Below are positions 26,390 to 34,255 of a stretch of DNA of 64,000 nt, in pieces. This stretch comes from Acinetobacter sp. Ac_5812 (GTDB lineage Bacteria; Pseudomonadota; Gammaproteobacteria; Pseudomonadales; Moraxellaceae). Below the pieces are notes generated by a model. It did no database searches, was not told where the DNA came from, and worked only from the letters and a program-made list of their open reading frames with translations. The stretch covers positions 634-64,633 of the forward strand of contig NZ_LXUK01000006.1 in NCBI RefSeq assembly GCF_013072695.1, written 5' to 3'. How positions within the stretch are numbered: the stretch's first letter is position 1; every line of letters starts with the position of its first letter. Position numbers and translations under genes: made by a program.

Positions 26390-26518
26390 ATGAAAATGAC
26401 TTATCTCACCTTATCACATGGCTTTTTTCATCTATTCACCATTCGTTTAAATTTGCAACATTCTTCAGATGAAGAAGGAGAATGTTATGCGATATCTATT
26501 GAAAGTAAAAATAATTAA
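26390..26518 (+). CDS. Candidate small ORF, 42 codons
   Basis: The frame begins ATG at 26390, preceded by GAGAGTGGGA, and codes MKMTYLTLSHGFFHLFTIRL followed by a polar acidic tail, ending TAA. No family is recognised. It overlaps a weak copy of the palindrome and a second small ORF. It may be chance. Confidence 0.25.
   Translation: MKMTYLTLSHGFFHLFTIRLNLQHSSDEEGECYAISIESKNN
26396..26409 (+). promoter_or_regulatory. Weak palindromic operator before the C39-like gene
   Basis: ATGACTTATCTCAC matches GTGACTTTAGTCAC at 10 of 14. The downstream 10-mer TTCATCTATT starts 31 nt after it, almost the same as at the next promoter (32 nt at 27147). Confidence 0.3.
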
Positions 26519-26546
26519 TAAAATCTATAACTTGATTTTATTATGA
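26487..26546 (+). CDS. Candidate 19-codon leader ORF coupled to the C39-like gene
   Basis: The ATG at 26487 has a strong AAGGAG 6-7 nt upstream. The 19-codon frame (Leu/Ile/Lys-rich) ends in TGA that overlaps the next ATG (ATGA at 26543-26546). The C39-like gene has no ribosome binding site of its own, so translational coupling through this ORF is plausible. Confidence 0.4.
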   Translation: MRYLLKVKIINKIYNLILL

Positions 26547-27121
26547 AACGTATTTTCATCCCATTTACTTTGGGTGTGTGCTTATTGGGAAGCATGGCAC
26601 CATTAAGTTGGGCGATATCAACGGCTAAACCATTTCATCTGCCATGTTTATTAGTGGAACAGTCTTCGGATGCTGCTCCTGCTATAACTACTGTACTCGG
26701 TACAGCCTATCGGCAAGGCTTGTTTAGTCCTACAGATGTTATGCTGACTGTGGCGCTCAACCAACGATATCAACAGCACTATCAGATCATGGATATTCAT
26801 AGAGCTATCCAAAAATCAAAAGTTAAAAAAATGGATGTGTTTTATCCAAAGTTCATAGAACTTAAAACAATTATTGAATATCTGGGTTATAGCGCGAAAG
26901 GCTATCGGCTTACAGATATTCGTAATGAAATTCAGGTAGGCGATGTCGGCTTTTTAATTGATACTCAAGCGCGCTTTGATCAAACACCTGTTATTACATT
27001 GCTATTTGCATCAACCGAAAGCAAGCGTTATCTGCTGTATGGGGATGGTTTTGTATGTCCAATGGAAAAGACTCGATTTGATCAATATTTTCATAACAAA
27101 GCTTTTTTACGGTTAGAGTAA
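26543..27121 (+). CDS. C39-peptidase-like protein without catalytic Cys
   Basis: This 192-residue protein has a Sec signal peptide (cleavage near SWA, residue 24). EQSSDAAPAITTVLG (residues 39-53) aligns with the QxxDCGxAxLxxLL active-site helix of C39 and FapD-like peptidases. The catalytic Cys is replaced by Ala (Ala44). The C-terminal RYLLYGDGFVCPMEKTRFDQ resembles the DPxxG and following region of the fold, but the usual active-site His is not evident. It is likely a non-proteolytic binding or chaperone domain. Catalytic C39-type proteins such as FapD accompany secreted amyloids; this one sits between the two-component genes and a secreted-protein gene. The assignment rests on motif reading. 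Confidence 0.6.
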   Translation: MKRIFIPFTLGVCLLGSMAPLSWAISTAKPFHLPCLLVEQSSDAAPAITTVLGTAYRQGLFSPTDVMLTVALNQRYQQHYQIMDIHRAIQKSKVKKMDVFYPKFIELKTIIEYLGYSAKGYRLTDIRNEIQVGDVGFLIDTQARFDQTPVITLLFASTESKRYLLYGDGFVCPMEKTRFDQYFHNKAFLRLE

Positions 27122-27146
27122 TTTCTTAATTGCAAAAGATAAAAAA

Positions 27147-27160
27147 CTGACTTTAGTCAC
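27147..27160 (+). promoter_or_regulatory. Palindromic operator before the secreted-protein gene
   Basis: CTGACTTTAGTCAC is 13 of 14 identical to the site at 24463. A -10-like TATTGA starts 38 nt downstream of its first base, exactly the spacing seen at the two-component promoter. Confidence 0.5.
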
Positions 27161-27280
27161 CCAGATAATATGACCTTCTTCATCTATTGAGTACTGCTGA
27201 GCTCATGCAAATTGAGCATGATATTTACTGTTTTTATGAGGTCATTCTTCACAAAAGCAGGACTGCAATGGAGTGAAGTT

Positions 27281-28501
27281 ATGAGAAATTTTGGGAATAA
27301 CAGACATTGGTCTTTACTCATTTTTGGGATTGTAAGTTTGGCTATATGCTCTTCGATTCATGCCGCTTCTGGTTTGCAGATATTAAGTGATAAAGAGCTA
27401 TCTGATACGGATGCACAATCGTTATTTGGGTTCAGTTATACCTCACCGACAGATGCAGGAAATCCAAATCCTAATATTGGATTTTACCGTTTAGGGATGA
27501 CCGCCGATTTAGAACTAAATGCCAATATTAAAAAATTTCAATTGGGCTGTGGTGGTGTAAATGGGGCTAATGGGTGTGATATTGATATTGATCATGTACG
27601 TTTCACTGGTATGGTGAATAATAGTACTGTTGATGGTGGACCTAGCTCAGACTTCTTATTTCGTAATCCATTTATATCTTTTGCGATTAAAAATCCAGAT
27701 AGTCCAGCCACTCGGCAAGTTGTAGGCATGCAAATTGGTTTTGACGAGGCGTTCGGGAAATTTACGGCTGGTGAGCCTGATAATTATAATTCGCAAGATT
27801 TGAGTTTCACATATAATAATGACCCAGATAAACATACCGGAATTAATTCACTCAGTGGTGATATTGGGCTTTCACTGATTAACTCCCAGATTCCGGCAAT
27901 GACCTGTGCCACAGGTGCGAATGCATCAAGAACAGGCTGTAACCTGGGCATTCCAGGGATTCCTATTGGGAATATTTCAATTGATGTTGATGCACCTAAT
28001 ATGGGAGATAATAGATATAACCTTGCTTTGGGAAGAGCTAATACTGCTTATTTACAAGATGTCAAAGCACGTTACCCAGCGGAGCTGCCAATTGCGACGA
28101 TTCATGTAAATTGGTTGGAAAACTTAAAATTTGTCCATGAAATAATTTTTGGTCAAGATATCAATGGAAATGGACAATATGTAGAAGGAGCTGGGGCTAA
28201 AGATTTTGTTTTGATTAGCCTATCGTCATTAGGTGATAACGTAGTCAACAATAATCAATTCTCTAATCCGAATAATTTGAAATGGCAACGTGCCAGTAAT
28301 CCTTCCGAGTGGTATAGCGCACCACGAGGATTCTCTCTATCTGCACCAGGGGTTAGTTTAGGAAATACGACCACCAATACAGTTTATATCGGTGCAGAGG
28401 AATTGCCAGCAGCTTTACTTGGTGCTCCAGTCAATGTGGGTAATCTTGATGCTGGATTGCGACCAGTGGATAACTGCTATGGTAATTTAACTTTCTGTTA
28501 A
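27281..28501 (+). CDS. Secreted protein, LQxLSDxELSD type, unknown function
   Basis: This 406-residue protein starts at ATG 27281, which has GGAG 7 nt upstream; earlier in-frame starts at 27212-27236 lack a site. The signal peptide ends SIHAA. The mature N-terminus (SGLQILSDKELSDTDAQSLF) has the LQxLxDxELSxxxAQ motif found at the start of many secreted surface-associated proteins in Acinetobacter and Pseudomonas. The rest is Asn/Gly/Asp-rich and beta-like, with four Cys that could form disulphides and a terminal Cys. The gene has its own palindrome-bearing promoter and follows the C39-like gene. It is probably an envelope or exported structural protein. Confidence 0.75.
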   Translation: MRNFGNNRHWSLLIFGIVSLAICSSIHAASGLQILSDKELSDTDAQSLFGFSYTSPTDAGNPNPNIGFYRLGMTADLELNANIKKFQLGCGGVNGANGCDIDIDHVRFTGMVNNSTVDGGPSSDFLFRNPFISFAIKNPDSPATRQVVGMQIGFDEAFGKFTAGEPDNYNSQDLSFTYNNDPDKHTGINSLSGDIGLSLINSQIPAMTCATGANASRTGCNLGIPGIPIGNISIDVDAPNMGDNRYNLALGRANTAYLQDVKARYPAELPIATIHVNWLENLKFVHEIIFGQDINGNGQYVEGAGAKDFVLISLSSLGDNVVNNNQFSNPNNLKWQRASNPSEWYSAPRGFSLSAPGVSLGNTTTNTVYIGAEELPAALLGAPVNVGNLDAGLRPVDNCYGNLTFC

Positions 28502-28620
28502 GTAATCGTTTTGGTTTGAATTTTTAGTATTTAGAGTGGACATTGTAATTAGACGGCAACCATTTTTTCAACGTTGATCTTAATGGGTACTTTCAATATC
28601 AACGAATGTAATACTCAAAA

Positions 28621-28671
28621 AAAAGAACACTGGTATTTTTTGATATTATGAAAATATACCAGTGTTCTTTT
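28621..28671 (+). terminator. Terminator of the secreted-protein gene
   Basis: A 16-bp stem AAAAGAACACTGGTAT/ATACCAGTGTTCTTTT with an AT-rich 19-nt loop, ending in a short T-run. It may also serve tatC on the other strand. Confidence 0.7.
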
Positions 28672-28706
28672 ATGTACTTAAAACTCAAAAAGTACACTTT
28701 AACTTG

Positions 28707-29474
28707 TTAAGTGACACTATTATTTCTTTTTTCCAGTATTTTTCCAAATAGCAGACCGAGCTCAAATAACATCCACATCGGCACTGCCAGCATGATCATC
28801 GATAGGGCATCGGGTGGCGTGACAAACATCGCGACAAAGAAACACCCGACTACGATGAAGCGACGCTTTTCGATCAGTGTTTGGGTGCTGACCACGCCAA
28901 TTAAAATCAGAACTAAAGTAATAATTGGGATTTCAAAGGTAAAACCGAACACCAAGAATAATTTTAGACAGAAGCTTAGATAGCTGTTGATGTCTGTCAT
29001 TGGTGCAACTGTTTCTGGGGAAACACTAATAAAGAAATGTAAAATCGCAGGTAATGTAATGAAATAAGCAAATGCCACACCTAAATAGAACAGCACAATA
29101 CTGCCTAATAAGAGGGGAATGGCCAAATGACGTTCTTTTTCATACAGTGCTGGTTTGATGAATGACCAGATCTGATAAATGATATAGGGCATTGCCAGCA
29201 TAAATGCGACAAATAAATTCAGCTTAAACGGTGCCATAAATGTTGCAGTGACATCGGTTGCAATCATGGTGGAGGTTGCAGGTAGCTGTTGTCTTAATGG
29301 CTCAGACAGCCATTGATAGGTAGTATTTCTAAAAGGCAATAAGCAGAAGAAAAGAAAAATCGTTACCCCAACAATCTTAAATAGATATTGGCGCAGCACA
29401 ATCAAATGCTGCATCACCGGCATTTGTTGTAAGGATTCCTCAGGAGTGACTGAAGTCGATGGTAATTGGCTCAT
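28707..29474 (-). CDS. tatC: Twin-arginine translocase subunit TatC
   Basis: This 255-residue inner-membrane protein has six membrane segments. TatC binds the twin-arginine signal and nucleates the translocon. Family signatures are HLIVLRQYLFK near the N-terminus, YEKERHLAIPLL, and FGFTFEIPIITLVLILIGVV in the fourth segment. Its ATG overlaps the tatB stop by 4 nt, showing translational coupling in tatABC. The nearby PhoX is a predicted substrate. Confidence 0.96.
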   Translation of the reverse strand: MSQLPSTSVTPEESLQQMPVMQHLIVLRQYLFKIVGVTIFLFFCLLPFRNTTYQWLSEPLRQQLPATSTMIATDVTATFMAPFKLNLFVAFMLAMPYIIYQIWSFIKPALYEKERHLAIPLLLGSIVLFYLGVAFAYFITLPAILHFFISVSPETVAPMTDINSYLSFCLKLFLVFGFTFEIPIITLVLILIGVVSTQTLIEKRRFIVVGCFFVAMFVTPPDALSMIMLAVPMWMLFELGLLFGKILEKRNNSVT

Positions 29475-29911
29475 ACGGCAATCTTTAATTCTGTATCAAA
29501 CGGTTGAGTTGGTCGCTTCGACTCGAGTTTGAAAGGTAACTGCTTTTGATATTCAAGGCTGAAAGGGATGATCGCTTGCTGAGAAAAAAGCGTATAGATG
29601 ATTGGGGCTTTCGTCTCAGTTTTTACCTCTTCAACTTTAGAAGGCGTTTGTGTATTTTTAAGCGCGTCTAACTGTTGTTGCATTCTGCGTTCAAGTTCAG
29701 TGATTTTATCAATTTCTTTTTGCATTTCTTCGCGGAACTCAGAAAGGCGTAATTCTCGATCAATTTCGTTCTGAATGTTGTTGATAAACTTTTTAATTTT
29801 TCCATACCATTTCGCTACGAATCGTGCAGCTTCTGGCAATTTATCAGGACCGAGCACCAGCAATGCAATCACGGCAAAGCAAAAGATTTCGGTCATTCCC
29901 AAATTCAGCAT
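29471..29911 (-). CDS. tatB: Sec-independent translocase subunit TatB
   Basis: This 146-residue protein has one N-terminal membrane helix (MTEIFCFAVIALLVLGPDKL) with the conserved Glu and GPDKLP hinge. A long amphipathic/coiled helix follows (about residues 25-105) and then a Thr/Lys-rich tail. It works with TatC in signal recognition. It is the middle gene of tatABC. Confidence 0.94.
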   Translation of the reverse strand: MLNLGMTEIFCFAVIALLVLGPDKLPEAARFVAKWYGKIKKFINNIQNEIDRELRLSEFREEMQKEIDKITELERRMQQQLDALKNTQTPSKVEEVKTETKAPIIYTLFSQQAIIPFSLEYQKQLPFKLESKRPTQPFDTELKIAV

Positions 29912-29923
29912 AATCGTGCTCGC

Positions 29924-30139
29924 TTAGCTTTTTACTGAGCTTTCAGTATTTTTTACTTGAGCATCAATGGTGCGAGGTTCATTTAAAGGTGTAGCAGCTT
30001 CTTCTTCTTTCATTGATTTTTTGAAGTCTTTGACTGCACCGCCAACATCTTTACCGAGGTTTTTTAGCTTCGATGTACCAAACAGTAGAATCACCACAAT
30101 TGCAAAAATCAGTACATGCCAAATTGATAAACCAGCCAT
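29924..30139 (-). CDS. tatA: Sec-independent translocase subunit TatA
   Basis: This 71-residue protein forms the translocation pore. It has one N-terminal membrane helix ([20 protein letters not shown]), the [12 protein letters not shown] hinge and amphipathic helix, and an acidic C-terminal tail. Two consecutive ATGs (30142 and 30139) follow AGGA; I choose the second, giving the usual MAGLS start. An upstream frame to 30190 is not needed. It is first in the tatABC operon. Confidence 0.94.
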   Translation of the reverse strand: MAGLSIWHVLIFAIVVILLFGTSKLKNLGKDVGGAVKDFKKSMKEEEAATPLNEPRTIDAQVKNTESSVKS

Positions 30140-30291
30140 CATTCTATTCCTATAAAACTTTGGATATATCTCAACAGCTTGGCATGACAAAGATGTGACA
30201 CTTATATTGCAGTTTTAAGACAGTGCATTTACCCAACGGTAAATAGTGCTAGCATAAGCAGCATATCAAGACATGATAAAAACAGATCGAC

Positions 30292-31179
30292 ATGACCTTT
30301 ATTCTCCCCATCAGTGCCTTTATTTTCGGGCTGTTGCTTGCTCAATTCAAAGTCGCGGAACAGGCAAAGAAAATCTTATCTTCTTTATTGGCACGCTTAT
30401 TTATTCCTGTGGTGATCATCTACAACATGGTGTTTTATCAGGCGGGTAGCTTTGTACTGATGGGATTTAGTTTCATTACATCGATTCTTCTATTTTATGG
30501 TTTTTTCCACTTCTCAAAGGATCGTTTACAAGCGCTCTGTGTGAGTTATAGCAATATTGGCTGGCTGGGTTTTCCATTTGCCATCGCCTTATTTGGGGAG
30601 CAGGTCAGTGGTGCCATGATCGCACTGTATATTGGGGGTTCACTGTTTGGCAATATTTGGGCAGTTGCTGCGGTTTCAGAAGGGCCGACGAATTACCTTG
30701 CAACACTGCATAAAGTTCTTAAGTCACCGCCAGCCTTGGCCTTATTTGCAGCCTTGATGTTATGGCTCTTGGGGGCTCATCATTGGCAGGGCAATTTTGT
30801 TCTAGAGGGGTTGTATGATATTGCCAAATTGGGGATGAGCTTTGCGGGCATGTGTATTTTGGGAATGTGGCTGAGACATACCCGCGTAGATATGGCTGAT
30901 TTGTGGCTGAGTACGCGAACCTTAATGTTCAAGCTCTTATGTGGTGTGGCGATCTGTACATCGACCTATTATTTTATTGCGATTCCGCAGATTGAATCAT
31001 TGCTCCCTGTACTGTTTTTCTTATTTTGTTTACCGCCTGCCGCCAATATTGTTGCTTTGGAAACCCATTATCAAGGTACGGGCATTTCGGCTCGTTATAT
31101 TGCTGCAGGAACCATCGTGAGCTGTGTGGTGATAGTGATCTATGGTCTATTGCTGCATATAAAAAATGCCCTCATCTAG
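30292..31179 (+). CDS. AEC-family transporter
   Basis: This 295-residue inner-membrane protein has about ten hydrophobic segments. The auxin efflux carrier fold is suggested by SYSNIGWLGFPFAIALFGEQ, KSPPALALFAALM and CLPPAANIVALE near the C-terminus. Bacterial members move small carboxylates such as malate or malonate; the substrate here is unknown. It is divergent from tatA. Its last codons overlap the hairpin that terminates the convergent rdgB transcript. Confidence 0.85.
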   Translation: MTFILPISAFIFGLLLAQFKVAEQAKKILSSLLARLFIPVVIIYNMVFYQAGSFVLMGFSFITSILLFYGFFHFSKDRLQALCVSYSNIGWLGFPFAIALFGEQVSGAMIALYIGGSLFGNIWAVAAVSEGPTNYLATLHKVLKSPPALALFAALMLWLLGAHHWQGNFVLEGLYDIAKLGMSFAGMCILGMWLRHTRVDMADLWLSTRTLMFKLLCGVAICTSTYYFIAIPQIESLLPVLFFLFCLPPAANIVALETHYQGTGISARYIAAGTIVSCVVIVIYGLLLHIKNALI

Positions 31180-31186
31180 GAGGGCA
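31167..31186. terminator. Terminator of rdgB, overlapping the AEC gene end
   Basis: The stem TGCCCTC/GAGGGCA with a 6-nt loop is followed by T6 on the minus strand. The plus strand has only a weak T-run. Confidence 0.75.
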
Positions 31187-31196
31187 CTTTAGGGTT

Positions 31197-31820
31197 TTAA
31201 ACCAAACTGGCTTTAAATAGCTGCATCGCTTGACCGCGATGGCTGATCTTATTTTTATCAGCTTTGCTCAGTTCAGCACTGGAAATATTGAGTTCTGGTA
31301 ACCAGAATAAAGGGTCATAACCGAAACCGTTTTCACCACGTGCTGCTGCTAAAATCTCACCTTTCCAGATACCTTGGAAAATTTGTGGCAGTGGATCTTC
31401 TGCATGCGTGACCAGTGCCAATACGCAGACAAACATCCCTTCAATCGCTTCACCGTCTTTACGCAAAGGCGCAAGATCGGCCAACAGTTTTTGGTTGTTG
31501 GCAGCATCATTACCATGCTCACCTGCATAGCGTGCCGAGTAAATCCCAGGTGCACCGCCTAAAATGGGTACACACAGTCCAGAGTCATCTGCGAGAGCAG
31601 GTTTACCTGAAAGCTTAGAGGCATGGCGTGCTTTGATAATGGCATTTTCAACAAAGCTGAGACCGTCTTCAATCGCATCTTCAATATCGAGTTTACCTTG
31701 AGGAATAATCTCGACAGGAAGATCAAGTTGTTGAAACAGATGTTCAAATTCGACTACTTTGCCTTTGTTATTACTTGCAAGGACAAGACTGCCTTGGTTG
31801 AGCCATGGTTGGGTAGACAT
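31197..31820 (-). CDS. rdgB: XTP/dITP pyrophosphatase
   Basis: This 207-residue enzyme cleaves non-canonical purine nucleoside triphosphates (ITP, XTP, dITP) to monophosphates, cleansing the nucleotide pool. Signatures: LVLASNNKGKVVEF near the N-terminus, the acidic DDSGLCVPILGGAPGIYSAR, ENGFGYDPLFWLP, and the C-terminal KNKISHRGQAM. The length is normal. Confidence 0.96.
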   Translation of the reverse strand: MSTQPWLNQGSLVLASNNKGKVVEFEHLFQQLDLPVEIIPQGKLDIEDAIEDGLSFVENAIIKARHASKLSGKPALADDSGLCVPILGGAPGIYSARYAGEHGNDAANNQKLLADLAPLRKDGEAIEGMFVCVLALVTHAEDPLPQIFQGIWKGEILAAARGENGFGYDPLFWLPELNISSAELSKADKNKISHRGQAMQLFKASLV

Positions 31821-31896
31821 GCTGAAAATCTCAATATTTTAAATAAAATGAATTGTACTCGATTTGGTGGTCTAAATCGGTTGTATGTCTTTATGA

Positions 31897-32337
31897 TTAA
31901 ACGCCAATAATAGTGAAACCATCAACATCTTGTTCTAATCGATTGGTTAAGAAGCGTATAAGATCATCCATCATTTTGATCACATCTGTTTTGTATCTCG
32001 GATATTTTTTCTTAAAAAGTTTAGTTTCTTGTTTAAATAAAAGATGAACATTATCGTTATAGCGTAAATATTTTTTAGCTTCTAAGTAAATTTTATAGGT
32101 ATTAAGTTTTGCAATAATTTGTGCTATTTCTTCTGCATCAAGATACGTATTTCCCCAATGTGACCAAGGGTTTTTACTCCCTAAAAATAAGTGCTCGACT
32201 AAAGAAAATGCGATTTCATCAATGACAATTGAATGATCACAATTTGGATTTCGTTGCAAATCATAAGGAATGATTTGCATGTTAAGACCTGTATAAATTC
32301 CATCTGAATAGGGCGTAACTGTAAAAGAAAATTTCAT
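31897..32337 (-). CDS. Hypothetical protein (146 aa)
   Basis: A 146-residue soluble protein rich in Lys, Tyr and Ile. No signal peptide, membrane segment or family is recognised. It is lower in GC than its neighbours. It begins 1 nt after the stop of the upstream methyltransferase, so the two form one transcript. The low GC may hint at recent acquisition of the pair. Confidence 0.65.
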   Translation of the reverse strand: MKFSFTVTPYSDGIYTGLNMQIIPYDLQRNPNCDHSIVIDEIAFSLVEHLFLGSKNPWSHWGNTYLDAEEIAQIIAKLNTYKIYLEAKKYLRYNDNVHLLFKQETKLFKKKYPRYKTDVIKMMDDLIRFLTNRLEQDVDGFTIIGV

Positions 32338-32338
32338 G

Positions 32339-32920
32339 CTAAATTTTTTTCAAGATCAGTGTATGGAAATTCCAGAATTTCATTTTTCCGTAAGCATTTG
32401 GATGTTCTGTTCTAGTTTCTTGATTCAATAAAATTTCATAATCTTCAATGAACAGTTGTTCAATTTGCTGGCGATTAAATCCTTGCATGGTCTGAGACTG
32501 TTTCAATAACCAAGGGTCATCTTGACCTAAAAGTTGTATTAGTAAAATGCCGCCTTGAGGCAAGGCATGTTTCATCTTTGCGAGTACATGATCAATTTGG
32601 CTAGGGGCACAAAAGAACAGACTGAATAGGGCAACGATAATACTGGCTGACGGATATGAATAGTCTTCAAAGATATGATTTGAGAAAAAGAATTTAGGAT
32701 GATTTTTAAATCGATGCTGACACGCCTGTTGTGCTGCTTTAGAAGGGTCAAAAGCGTAAACAAGATAATCATGCTGGAGTAAGAAGGCGGCTTCATTACC
32801 TGCACCACATCCACAATCAATAGCAACACGAGGAAGGGTAGAATCAACATACGGGAGTGCATATTCCAAGATCGGACGATGAGGCTGATCTTGAGTGAGT
32901 TCAGCAAATATCTGAAACAT
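32339..32920 (-). CDS. Class I SAM-dependent methyltransferase
   Basis: This 193-residue protein has the motif I glycine loop VAIDCGCGAGNEAAFLL (about residues 31-47), the acidic end of strand 2 (YAFDPSK) and a later LIQLLGQDDPW. It resembles the small TehB/Methyltransf_11 type. The substrate is unknown. It is co-transcribed with the following hypothetical gene. Confidence 0.8.
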   Translation of the reverse strand: MFQIFAELTQDQPHRPILEYALPYVDSTLPRVAIDCGCGAGNEAAFLLQHDYLVYAFDPSKAAQQACQHRFKNHPKFFFSNHIFEDYSYPSASIIVALFSLFFCAPSQIDHVLAKMKHALPQGGILLIQLLGQDDPWLLKQSQTMQGFNRQQIEQLFIEDYEILLNQETRTEHPNAYGKMKFWNFHTLILKKI

Positions 32921-33022
32921 GAGCGCTAAAAAATGAAGAATCTAATATAAATAACAGTTTAAGTTCTTCTTGTAAAAGTGAAAATTGGACTATATTTAAA
33001 TCAATTTAGAGTAAAAGCAATA

Positions 33023-33050
33023 AAAAACCGACTCTTACAAGTCGGTTTTT
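33023..33050 (-). terminator. Terminator of the metXW operon
   Basis: An 11-bp stem AAAAACCGACT/AGTCGGTTTTT with a 6-nt loop lies 28 nt past the last gene. T-runs occur on both strands; minus is the relevant one. Confidence 0.88.
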
Positions 33051-33077
33051 AAAATCACTCAATAGATCTAAGCAAGA

Positions 33078-33665
33078 TTATTGGGCTTGAATCCATTTAT
33101 CAGCACGGTCACGTGCAGTACGAATCTGGTCTTGAGTCAAGTTTGCAGCCAACGCGGTTTTCTTACCTTCAGAAAGACTGATCACTTTGGTGTCCAACAT
33201 GCCATCGCGGGTTGAAAGCTCATACCACTGATAAGCACCAACAAAGTTTTTCTTCTGCTCTTCCATCATTGCGAGATTAAAGCTGGCACGGTTGTCGCCA
33301 TTGCTTGCTGCTTTCTCGAAATATTTACGTGCTAAAGCATCGTCTTTCTTTACACCAATACCATCGGCATACATACGGCCAACATTCAATTGTGCCGCAG
33401 ATAAACCTTGATCTGCTGCTGCCTTGAATAAAGTGAAAGCTTGTTTTTCATCTTTAGCCACTTCTTTACCAAACTGGTAACGGGTTGCTAAATAAAACTG
33501 TGCCCCAGCTTGACCAGATTTTGCCGCGCTTTGCAATTCATTGATACCCATCACTGAATAACGTGCTGCCTGTGTTGCAACCGATTGTGGTTGAGCAACA
33601 TAGTCAGCATGCGCTTGTATACTGATCAGACCAAATAAAAATGTGCTGATTAATGTCTTTTTCAT
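33078..33665 (-). CDS. Secreted Sel1/tetratricopeptide-like repeat protein
   Basis: This 195-residue protein has a signal peptide ending AHA. About three Sel1-like repeats follow (residues 60-165): GQAGAQFYLATRYQFGKEVA, GLSAAQLNVGRMYADGIGVK and GDNRASFNLAMM. Such repeats mediate protein contacts in the periplasm. Its ATG overlaps the metW stop (ATGA), so it is translated from the metXW message although no methionine-related role is evident. Confidence 0.82.
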   Translation of the reverse strand: MKKTLISTFLFGLISIQAHADYVAQPQSVATQAARYSVMGINELQSAAKSGQAGAQFYLATRYQFGKEVAKDEKQAFTLFKAAADQGLSAAQLNVGRMYADGIGVKKDDALARKYFEKAASNGDNRASFNLAMMEEQKKNFVGAYQWYELSTRDGMLDTKVISLSEGKKTALAANLTQDQIRTARDRADKWIQAQ

Positions 33666-34255
33666 AGAGCGCTCACTCGATAAATTGCGACTTCACCAAA
33701 TAGGTTCGGCATATGCTTACTGAGCATACTACCTTGTTGGTCACCATTAACGGCAAGTCGATTAATAATTTTAATCCGATTCTCAGCACATAAGGCTTCA
33801 AAGTCACGGAAAGTACATAAATGAATATTCGGGGTGTTATACCACATATAGGGTAAAGCTTCCGAAACAGGCATTTTCCCTTTCAAGGCAAGAAAAGAAC
33901 GTGTCTTCCAATGCGCAAAGTTTGGAAAAGTAATAATGGCCTGTTTGCCGACACGCACCATATCACGAAGTAATACATCGGGTGCATCTACAGCTTGCAA
34001 AGCTTGTGCCATGACCACAGAGTCAAAAGACTGGTCGGCAAAACGGCTTAAACCTAGGTTTAAGTCCTGTTGGATAATATTTAACCCCCGACTGATGGCA
34101 ATTGCAATCTTTTCTTGATCAATTTCTAGCCCATAGGCACGAATATTGTGTTGTTTGCTCATATGAGCCAGCAATTCACCATCACCACACCCTAAGTCTA
34201 ACACGCTAGAGTTTGGGTTAATCCATTTTTCGGCGAGTCGTTGATCTATACGCAT
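33662..34255 (-). CDS. metW: Methionine biosynthesis protein MetW
   Basis: This 197-residue protein is a SAM-methyltransferase-fold partner of MetX. Motifs: SSVLDLGCGDGELLAHM, YGLEIDQEKI and QDLNLGLSRFADQSFDSVVM. The end matches the MetW type (LPYMWYNTPNIHLCTFRDFE). Its start codon shares one base with the metX stop (TAATG), showing translational coupling. In proteobacteria MetW is known to stimulate the MetX acyltransferase. Confidence 0.95.
   Translation of the reverse strand: MRIDQRLAEKWINPNSSVLDLGCGDGELLAHMSKQHNIRAYGLEIDQEKIAIAISRGLNIIQQDLNLGLSRFADQSFDSVVMAQALQAVDAPDVLLRDMVRVGKQAIITFPNFAHWKTRSFLALKGKMPVSEALPYMWYNTPNIHLCTFRDFEALCAENRIKIINRLAVNGDQQGSMLSKHMPNLFGEVAIYRVSAL

Noticed and set aside
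29447..29460. Further palindrome copy GTGACTGAAGTCGA
   Set aside because: Only 10/14, inside the tatC coding sequence, and not palindromic at its outer bases.
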